From contig RPFO01002133.1 in the NCBI GenBank assembly GCA_009746045.1, positions 63,394 to 127,393 of the forward strand: a stretch of DNA of 64,000 bases, read 5' to 3'. The translations under genes and the position numbers were made by a program. Under the pieces are notes generated by a model. The model was not told the DNA's origin. It searched no databases and saw nothing but the letters and a program-made list of their open reading frames with translations. Source of the stretch: Mesostigma viride. Its lineage: Eukaryota > Streptophyta > Mesostigmatophyceae > Mesostigmatales > Mesostigmataceae. Of the stretch, positions 55,101 to 64,000 are shown piece after piece (positions within the stretch are counted from its first letter, which is position 1; every line of letters begins with the position of its first letter).

Positions 55101-58100
55101 TGTAGGTACGTGTGTGTGCAGCCGCCCCAAGCGTGCGCGGTGTGTGTACGTGTGTGTGCAGTTGCCCCTTGCGTGCGCGGTGTGTGTACATGTGTGTGCA
55201 GTTGCCCCTTGCGTGCGCGGTGTATGTACGTGTGTGTGCAGCCGGCCCTTGCGTGCGCGGTGGATGTACGTGTGTGTGCAGCCGGCCCTTGCGTGCATGG
55301 TGTGTGTACGTGTGTGTGCAGCCGGCCCTTGCGTGCGCGGTGGATGTACATGTGTGTGCAGTCGCCCCTTGCGTGCGCGGTGTGTGTACATGTGAGTGCA
55401 GCTGCCCCAAGCGTGCGCGGTGTGTACGTGTGTGTGCAGCCGCCCCGTGGTTGCGCGGTGTATGTACATGTGTGTGCAGTTGCCCCTTGCGTGCGCGGTG
55501 TATGTACGTGTGTGTGCAGCCGGCCCTTGCGTGCGCGGTGTAGGTACGTGTGTGTGCAGCCGCCCCAAGCGTGCGCGGTGTGTGTACATGTGTGTGCAGT
55601 TGCCCCTTGCGTGCGCGGTGTGTGTACGTGTGTGTGCAGCCGCCCCTTGCGTGCGCGGGGGATGTACGTGTGTGTGCAGCCGGCCCTTGCGTGCATGGTG
55701 TGTGTACGTGTGTGTGCAGCCCGCCCTTGCGTGCGCGGTGGATGTACATGGGTGTGCAGTCGCCCCTTGCGTGCGCGGTGTAGGTACGTATGTGTGCAGC
55801 CGCCCCTTGCGTGCGCGGTGTATGTACGTGTGTGTGCAGCCGCCCCGTGGTTGCGCGGTGTATGTACATGTGTGTGCAGTTGCCCCTTGCGTGCGCGGTG
55901 TATGTACGTGTGTGTGCAGCCGGCCCTTGCGTGCGCGGTGTAGGTAGGTGTGTGTGCAGCCGCCCCAAGCGTGCGCGGTGTGTGTACATGTGTGTGCAGT
56001 TGCCCCTTGCGTGCGCGGTGTGTGTACGTGTGTGTGCAGCCGCCCCTTGCGTGCATGGTGTGTGTACGTGTGTGTGCAGCCGCCCCTTGCGTGCGCGGTG
56101 GATGTACGTGTGTGTGCATGCCGGCAATTGCGTGCATGGTGTGTGTACGTGTGTGTGCAGCTGCCCCAAGCGTGCGCGGTGTGTGTACATGTGTGTGCAG
56201 TTGCCCCTTGCGTGCGCGGTGGATGTACGTGTGTGTGCAGCCGCCCCTTGCGTGCGCGGTGTAGGTACATGTGTGTGCAGCCGCCCCAAGCGTGCGCGGT
56301 GTGTGTACGTGTGTGTGCAGTTGCCCCTTGCGTGCGCGTGTGTGTACATGTGTGTGCAGTTGCCCCTTGCGTGCGCGGTGTATGTACGTGTGTGTGCAGC
56401 CGGCCCTTGCGTGCGCGGTGTGTGTACATGTGAGTGCAGCTGCCCCAAGCGTGCGCGGTGTGTGTACATGTGTGTGCAGTTGCCCCTTGCGTGCGCGGTG
56501 GATGTACGTGTGTGTGCATGCCGGCAATTGCGTGCATGGTGTGTGTACGTGTGTGTGCAGCCGCCCCTTGCGTGCGCGGTGTGTGTACGTGTGTGTGCAC
56601 TCGCCCCTTGCGTGCGCGGTGGATGTACAGGTGTGTGCAGCCGCCCCTTGCGTGCATGGTGTATGTACATGTGTGTGCAGCCGCCCCTTGCGTGCGCGGT
56701 GGATGTACATGTGTGTGCAGCCGAACCTTGCGTGCATGGTGTGTGTACCTGTGCGTGAAGTCGCTCCTTGCGTGCATGGTGTGTGTACGTGTGTGTGCAG
56801 CCGCCCCTTGCGTGCATGGTGTATGTACATGTGAGTGCCGTTGCCCCTTGCGTGCGCGGTGTATGTACGTGTGTGTGCAGCCGTCCCTTAATTGCGTGCG
56901 CGGTGTGTGTACGTGTGTGTGCACTCGCCCCTTGCGTGCGCGGTGTATGTACGTGTGTGCAGCCGCCCTTGCGTGCGCGGTGTATGCCAGTGTGTGTGCA
57001 TGCCGGCCCTTGCGTGCAAGGTGTGTGTAAGTGTGTGTGCAGCCCCTTGCGTGCATGGTGTATGTACGTGTGTGTGCAGCTGCCCCTTGCGTGCGCGGTG
57101 TGTGTACGTGTGTGTGCAGCCGCCCGGTGGTTGCGCGGTGTATGTACATGTGTGTGCAGTTGCCCCTTGCGTGCGCGGTGTATGTACGTGTGTGTGCAGC
57201 CGCCCCTTGCGTGCGCGGTGTAGGTACGTGTGTGTGCAGCCGCCCCAAGCGTGCGCGGTGTGTGTACATGTGTGTGCAGTTGCCCCTTGCGTGCGCGGTG
57301 TATGTACGTGTGTGTGCAGCCGCCCCGTGGTTGCGCGGTGTATGTACATGTGTGTGCAGTTGCCCCTTGCGTGCGCGGTGTATGTACGTGTGTGTGCAGC
57401 CGCCCCTTGCGTGCGCGGTGTAGGTACGTGTGTGTGCAGCCGCCCCAAGCGTGCGCGGTGTGATGTACATGTGTGTGCAGTTGCCCCTTGCGTGCGCGGT
57501 GTGTGTACGTGTGTGTGCAGCCGCCCCTTGCGTGCGCGGTGGATGTACGTGTGTGTGCAGTTGCCCTTGCGTGCGCGGTGGTTTTTCGTGTGTGTGCAGC
57601 CGGCCCTTGCGTGCGCGGTGTGTGTACATGTGTGTGCAGTTGCCCCTTGCGTGCGCGGTGTATGTACGTGTGTGTGCAGCCGGCCCTTGCGTGCGCGGTG
57701 GATGTACGTGTGTGTGCAGCCGGCCCTTGCGTGCATGGTGTGTGTACGTGTGTGTGCAGCCGGCCCTTGCGTGCGCGGTGGATGTACATGTGTGTGCAGT
57801 CGCCCCTTGCGTGCGCGGTGTGTGTACATGTGAGTGCAGCTGCCCCAAGCGTGCGCGGTGTATGTACGTGTGTGTGCAGCCGCCCCGTGGTTGCGCGGTG
57901 TATGTACATGTGTGTGCAGTTGCCCCTTGCGTGCGCGGTGTATGTACGTGTGTGTGCAGCCGGCCCTTGCGTGCGCGGTGTAGGTACGTGTGTGTGCAGC
58001 CGCCCTTGCGTGCGCGGTGGATGTACGTGTGTGTGCAGCCGGCCCTTGCGTGCGGTGTGTGTACGTGTGTGTGCAGCCGCCCTTGCGTGCGCGGTGGATG

Positions 58101-61100
58101 TACATGTGTGTGCAGTCGCCCCTTGCGTGCGCGGTGTGTGTACATGTGAGTGCAGCTGCCCCAAGCGTGCGCGGTGTGTGTACGTGTGTGTGCAGCCGCC
58201 CCGTGGTGCGCGGTGTATGTACATGTGTGTGCAGTTGCCCCTTGCGTGCGCGGTGTATGTACGTGTGTGTGCAGCCGGCCCTTGCGTGCGCGGTGTAGGT
58301 ACGTGTGTGTGCAGCCGCCCCAAGGGTGCGCGGTGTGTGTACATGTGTGTGCAGTTGCCCCTTGCGTGCGCGGTGTGTGTACGTGTGTGTGCAGCCGCCC
58401 CTTGCGTGCGCGGTGGATGTACGTGTGTGTGCAGTTGCCCCTTGCGTGCGTGGTGGATGTACGTGTGTGTGCAGCCGGCCCTTGCGTGCGCGGTGTGTGT
58501 ACATGTGAGTGCAGCTGCCCCAAGCGTGCGCGGTGTGTGTACATGTGTGTGCAGTTGCCCCTTGCGTGCGCGGTGGATGTACGTGTGTGTGCAGCCGCCC
58601 TTGCGTGCGCGGTGTAGGTACGTGTGTGTGCAGCCGCCCCAAGCGTGCGCGGTGTGTGTACGTGTGTGTGCAGTTGCCCTTGCGTGCGCGGTGTAGGTAC
58701 ATGTGTGTGCAGTTGCCCCTTGCGTGCGCGGTGTATGTACATGTGTGTGCAGTTGCCCCTTGCGTGCGCGGTGTATGTACGTGTGTGTGCAGCCGCCCTT
58801 GCGCGCGGTGGATGTACATGTGTTGTGCAGCCGCCCCTTGCGTGCATGGTGTATGTCCATGTGTGGGCAGTTGCCCCTTGCGTGCGCGGCGTATGTACAT
58901 GTTTTGCACTCGCCCCTTGCGTGCATGGGGTATGTATGTGTGTGTGCAGCCGCCCTTGCGTGCGCGGTGGATGTACGTGTGTGTGCAGCCACCCTTTCGT
59001 GCGCGGTGTATGTACATGTGAGTGCCGTCGCCCCAAGCGTGCATTTTGTGTGTAAGTGTGTGTGCAGCAGCCCCTTGCGTGCGCGGTGTATGTACGTGTG
59101 TGTGCAGCCGCCCCGTGGTTGCGCGGTGGATGTACATGTGAGTGGAGCCGGTCCTTGCGTGCGCGGTGTATGTACGTGTGTGTGCAGGCCCCTTGCGTGC
59201 GCGGTGTGTACGTACGTATGTGTGCAGCCGCCCCTTGCGTGCGCGGTGTATGTACGTGTGTGTGCAGCCGCTCCAAGCGTGCGCGGTGTGTGTACATGTG
59301 AGTGCAGCTGCCCAAGCGTGCGCGGTGTGTGTACATGTGTGTGCAGTTGCCCCTTGCGTGCGCGGTGATGTACGTGTGTGTGCATGCCGGCAATTGCGTG
59401 CATGGTGTGTGTACGTGTGTGTGCAGCCGCCCCTTGCGTGCGCGGTGTGTGTACATGTGAGTGCCGTCGCCCCAAGCGTGCATTTTGTGTGTAAGTGTGT
59501 GTGCAGCCGCCCCTTGCGTGCGCGGTGTAGGTACGTGTGTGTGCAGCGCCCAAGCGTGCGCGGTGTATGTACGTGTGTGTGCAGCCGCCCCAAGCGTGCG
59601 CGGTGTGTGTACATGTGAGTGCAGCTGCCCCAAGCGTGCGCGTGTGTGTGTACATGTGTGTGCAGTTGCCCCTTGCGTGCGCGGTGGATGTACGTGTGTG
59701 TGCATGCCGGCAATTGCGTGCATGGTGTGTGTACGTGTGTGTGCAGCCGCCCCTTGCGTGCGCGGTGTGTGTACGTGTGTGTGCACTCGCCCTTGCGTGC
59801 GCGGTGTGTGTACAGGTGTGTGCAGCCGCCCCTTGCGTGCATGGTGTATGTACATGTGTGTGCAGCCCCCTTGCGTGCGCGGTGGATGTACATGTGTTGC
59901 AGCCGAACCTTGCGTGCATGGTGGTGTACCTGTGCGTGAAGTCGCTCCTTGCGTGCATGGTGTGTGTACGTGTGTGTGCAGCCACCCCTTTCGTGCGCGG
60001 TGTATGTACATGTGAGTGCCGTCGCCCCAAGCGTGCATTTTGTGTGTAAGTGTGTGTGCAGCAGCCCCTTGCGTGCGCGGTGTATGTACGTGTGTGTGCA
60101 GCCGCCCCGTGGTTGCGCGGTGGATGTACATGTGAGTGGAGCCGGTCCTTGCGTGCGCGGTGTATTTACGTGTGTGTGCAGCCGCCCCAAGCGTGCGCGG
60201 TGTGTGTACGTGTGTGCAGTTGCCCCTTGCGTGCGCGGTGTGTGTACATGTGTGTGCAGTTGCCCCTTGCGTGCGCGGGGATGTACGTGTGTGTGCAGCC
60301 GCCCCTTGCGTGCGCGGTGTATTACGTGTGTGTGCAGCCGCCCCAAGCGTGCGCGGTGTGTGTACGTGTGTGTGCAGTTGCCCCTTGCGTGCGCGTGTGT
60401 GTACATGTGTGTGCAGTTGCCCCTTGCGTGCGCGGTGTATGTACATGTGTGTGCAGTTGCCCCTTGCGTGCGCGGTGTATGTACGTGTGTGGCAGCCGCC
60501 CCTTGCGTGCGCGGTGTAGGTACGTGTGTGTGCAGCCGCCCCAAGCGTGCGCGGTGTGTGTACATGTGTGTGCAGTTGCCCCTTGCGTGCGCGGTGTGTG
60601 TACGTGTGTGTGCAGCCGCCCTTGCGTGCGCGGTGGATGTACGTGTGTGTGCAGTTGCCCTTGCGTGCGCGGTGGATGTACGTGTGTGTGCAGCCGCCCC
60701 TTGCGTGCGCGGTGTGTGTACATGTGAGTGCAGCGCCCCAAGCGTGCGCGGTGTGTGTACATGTGTGTGCAGTTGCCCCTTGCGTGCGCGGTGGATGTAC
60801 GTGTGTGTGCAGCCGCCCCTTGCGTGCGCGGTGTATGTACGTGCGTGTGCAGCCGCCCCTTGCGTGCGCGGTGTATGTACATGTGTGTGCATCCTTGTCC
60901 TTGCGTGCGCGGTGTATGTACATGTGTTTGCACTCGCCCCTTGCGTGCGCGGTGGATGTACATGTGTGTGCAGCGCCCCGTGCGTGCATGGTGTGTGTAC
61001 GTGTGTGTGCAGCAGCCCCTTGCGTGCGCGGTGTATGTACGTTTCTGTGCATGCCGGCCCTTGCGTGCATGGTGTATGTACATGTGCTTGCACTGGCCCC

Positions 61101-64000
61101 TTGCGTGCGCGTGTATGTACGTGTGTGTGCAGCCCCCTTGCGTGCGCGGTGTATGTACGTGTGTGCGCACTCGCCCCTTGCGTGCGCGGTGTATGTACGT
61201 GTGTGTGCAGCCGCCCCTTGCGTGCGCGGTGTATGTACATGTGTGTGCAGCCGCCCCTTGCGTGTGCAGGTGGATGTACATGTGTGTGCAGCCGCCCCGT
61301 GCGTGCATGGTGTGTGTACGTGTGTGTGCAGCAGCCCCTTGCGTGCGCGGGTGTATGTACGTTTCTGTGCATGCCGGCCCTTGCGTGCATGGTGGTAATG
61401 TACATGTGCTTGCACTGGCCCCTTGCGTGCGCGGTGTATGTACGTGTGTGTGCAGCCCCCCCTTGCGTGCGCGGTGTATGTACGTGTGTGCGCACTCGCC
61501 CCAAGCGTGCGCGGTGTATGTACGTGTGTGTGCAGCCGCCCCAAGCGTGCGCGGTGTGTGTACATGTGAGTGCAGCTGCCCCAAGCGTGCGCGGTGTGTG
61601 TACATGTGTGTGCAGTTGCCCCTTGCGTGCGCGGTGGATGTACGTGTGTGTGCATGCCGGCAATTGCGTGCATGGTGTGTGTACGTGTGTGTGCAGCCGC
61701 CCCTTGCGTGCGCGGTGTGTGTACGTGTGTGTGCACTCGCCCCTTGCGTGCGCGGTGTGTGTACAGGTGTGTGCAGCCGCCCCTTGCGTGCATGGTGTAT
61801 GTACATGTGTGTTGCAGCCGCCCCTTGCGTGCCGGTGGATGTACATTGTGTGCAGCCGAACCTTGCGTGCATGGTGTGTGTACCTGTGCGTGAAGTCGCT
61901 CCTTGCGTGCGCGGTGTGTGTACGTGTGTGTGCAGCCACCCCTTTCGTGCGCGGTGTATGTACATGTGAGTGCCGTCGCCCCAAGCGTGCATTTTTGTGT
62001 GTAAGTGTGTGTGCAGCAGCCCCTTGCGTGCGCGGTGTATGTACGTGTGTGTGCAGCCGCCCCGTGGTTGCGCGGTGGATGTACATGTGAGTGGAGCCGG
62101 TCCTTGCGTGCGCGGTGTATTTACGTGTGTGTGCAGCCGCCCCAAGCGTGCGCGGTGTGTGTACGTGTGTGTGCAGTTGCCCCTTGCGTGCGCGGTGTGT
62201 GTACATGTGTGTGCAGTTGCCCCTTGCGTGCGCGGTGGATGTACGTGTGTGTGCAGCCGCCCCTTGCGTGCGCGGTGTATTTACGTGTGTGTGCAGCCGC
62301 CCAAGCGTGCGCGGTGTGTGTACGTGTGTGTGCAGTTGCCCCTTGCGTGCGCGGGTGTGTTACATGTGTGTGCAGTTGCCCCTTGCGTGCGCGGTGTATG
62401 TACATGTGTGTGCAGTTGCCCCTTGCGTGCGCGGTGTATGTACGTGTGTGTGCAGCCGGCCCTTGCGTGCGCGGTGTAGGTACGTGTGTGTGCAGCCGCC
62501 CCAAGCGTGCGCGGTGTGTGTACATGTGGGTGCAGTTGCCCCTTGCGTGCGCGTGTGTGTGTACGTGTGTGTGCAGGCCGCCCCTTGCGTGCGCGGTGGA
62601 TGTACGTGTGTGTGCAGTTGCCTTGCGGCGCGGTGGATGTACGTGTGTGTGCAGCCGCCCCTTGCGTGCGCGGTGTGGTACATGTGAGTGCAGCTGCCCC
62701 AAGCGTGCGCGGTGTGTGTACATGTGTGTGCAGTTGCCCCTTGCGTGCGCGGTGGATGTACGTGTGTGTGCAGCCGCCCTTGCGTGCGCGGTGTATGTAC
62801 GTGCGTGTGCAGCCGCCCTTGCGGTGCGCGGTGTATGTACATGTGTGTGCATCCTTGTCCTTGCGTGCGCGGTGTATGTACATGTGTTTGCACTCGCCCC
62901 TTGCGTGCGCGGTGGATGTACATGTGTGTGCAGCAGCCCCTTGCGTGCGCGGTGTATGTACGTTTCTGTGCATGCCGGCCCTTGCGTGCATGGTGTATGT
63001 ACATGTGCTTGCACTGGCCCCTTGCGTGCGCGGTGTATGTACGTGTGTGTGCAGCCCCCCCTTGCGTGCGCGGTGTATGTACGTGTGTGCGCACTCGCCC
63101 CTTGCGTGCGGTGTATGTACGTGTGTGTGCAGCCGCCCCTTGCGTGCGCGGTGTATGTACATGTGTGTGCAGCCGCCCCTTGCGTGTGCGGTGGATGTAC
63201 ATGTGTGTGCAGCCGCCCCGTGCGTGCATGGTGTGTGTACGTGTGTGTGCAGCAGCCCCTTGCGTGCGCGGTGTATGTACGTTTCTGTGCATGCGGCCCT
63301 TGCGTGCATGGTGTATGTACATGTGCTTGCACTGGCCCTTGCGTGCTCGCGTGTATGTACGTGTGTGTGCAGCCCCCCTTGCGTGCGCGGTGTATGTACG
63401 TGTGTGCGCACTCGCCCCAAGCGTGCGCGGTGTATGTTACGTGTGTGTGCAGCCGCCCCAAGCGTGCGCGGTGTGTGTACATGTGAGTGCAGCTGCCCCA
63501 AGCGTGCGCGGTGTGTGTACATGTGTGTGCAGTTGCCCCTTGCGTGCGCGGTGGATGTACGTGTGTGTGCATGCGGCAATTGCGTGCATGGTGTGTGTAC
63601 GTGTGTGTGCAGCCGCCCCTTGCGCGCGGTGTGTGTACGTGTGTGTGCACTCGCCCTTGCGTGCGCGGTGTTGTACAGGTGTGTGCAGCCGCCCTTGCGT
63701 GCATGGTGTATGTACATGTGTGTGCAGCCGCCCTTGCGTGCGCGGTGGATGTACATGTGTGTGCAGCCGAACCTTGCGTGCATGGTGTGTGTACCTGTGC
63801 GTGAAGTCGCTCCTTGCGTGCGCGGGTGTGTGTACGTGTGTGTGCAGCCACCCCTTTCGTGCGCGGGTATGTACATGTGAGTGCCGTCGCCCCAAGCGTG
63901 CATTTTGTGTGTAAGTGTGTGTGCAGCAGCCCCTTGCCTGTGCGCGGTGTATGTACGTGTGTGTGCAGCCGCCCCGTGGTTGCGCGGTGGATGTACATGT
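52167..64000. repeat. 40-bp satellite array, right block, with higher-order repeats
   Basis: Same 40-bp unit, continuing to the window end. Rare variants recur in blocks. CCGAACCTTGCGTGCATGG appears at about 53563, 56721, 59903, 61856 and 63768. CCGTCCCTTAATTGCGTGC appears at about 52521, 53725 and 56881. Thus segments of about 1.2, 1.9 and 3.2 kb were duplicated as blocks. From about 57.5 kb onward, and most densely past 60 kb, units show many one-base deletions. Confidence 0.97.

Noticed and set aside
49754-64000. Very long ORFs (up to 2687 codons) on both strands, Cys/Val-rich or His/Thr-rich
   Set aside because: They arise because the 40-bp satellite unit has no stop codon in any frame. 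The amino-acid period of 40 codons equals three units, and all frames are open at once.

Overview
The window is nuclear DNA from a eukaryote, most probably a green alga. The genes have many short exons with GT-AG introns. The recognisable proteins (a CDT2/DTL ubiquitin-ligase adaptor, the C-terminal part of the Golgi tether COG7, and a TAF15/FUS-like RNA-binding protein) read closest, from memory, to plant versions. A serine-tRNA-like fragment of plastid type lies near 49.6 kb. The retrotransposons are L1-like, RTE-like and restriction-like-endonuclease LINE families. The species cannot be named from the sequence alone.

Layout. 1-6.03 kb (+): last five coding exons of COG7, with a ~740 bp mariner-like MITE and several minisatellites in its introns. 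6.0-8.6 kb: gene-free, with retroelement 3' ends and microsatellites. 8.67-13.9 kb (+): an L1-like LINE with a clean target-site duplication, inserted into the end of a Tc1/mariner-type MITE (13.9-14.6 kb). 15.6-18.0 kb: two RTE-like LINE fragments around a ~850 bp CAT/CAG/AGT microsatellite. 18.8-20.9 kb (+): a three-exon gene for an 88-residue membrane protein. 21-27 kb: degenerate retroelements, including four 3' ends of one endonuclease-bearing family, two of them inverted. 27.5-41.8 kb (-): a complete 15-exon CDT2/DTL gene of 742 codons, whose introns are full of tandem repeats. 42.6-44.2 kb (+): a single-exon TAF15/FUS-like gene divergent from CDT2 across ~825 bp. 45.3-46.9 kb (+): a LINE ORF1 without its ORF2. 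47-49.7 kb: repeats, a telomere-like run and the tRNA-like fragment. 49.8-64 kb: a 40-bp satellite array interrupted once by a ~490 bp inverted-repeat element.

The most unusual pattern is that tandem repeats in the COG7 and CDT2 introns are often copies of the neighbouring exon edge together with its splice site. In several introns the real 5' or 3' splice site is one member of an array of near-identical decoys (2 to about 15 copies). One CDT2 intron also has a perfect U12-type AT-AC 5' splice site, and using it keeps the reading frame. The protein-coding genes have general cellular roles (Golgi trafficking, PCNA-coupled proteolysis, RNA binding); nothing suggests a common pathway or operon.
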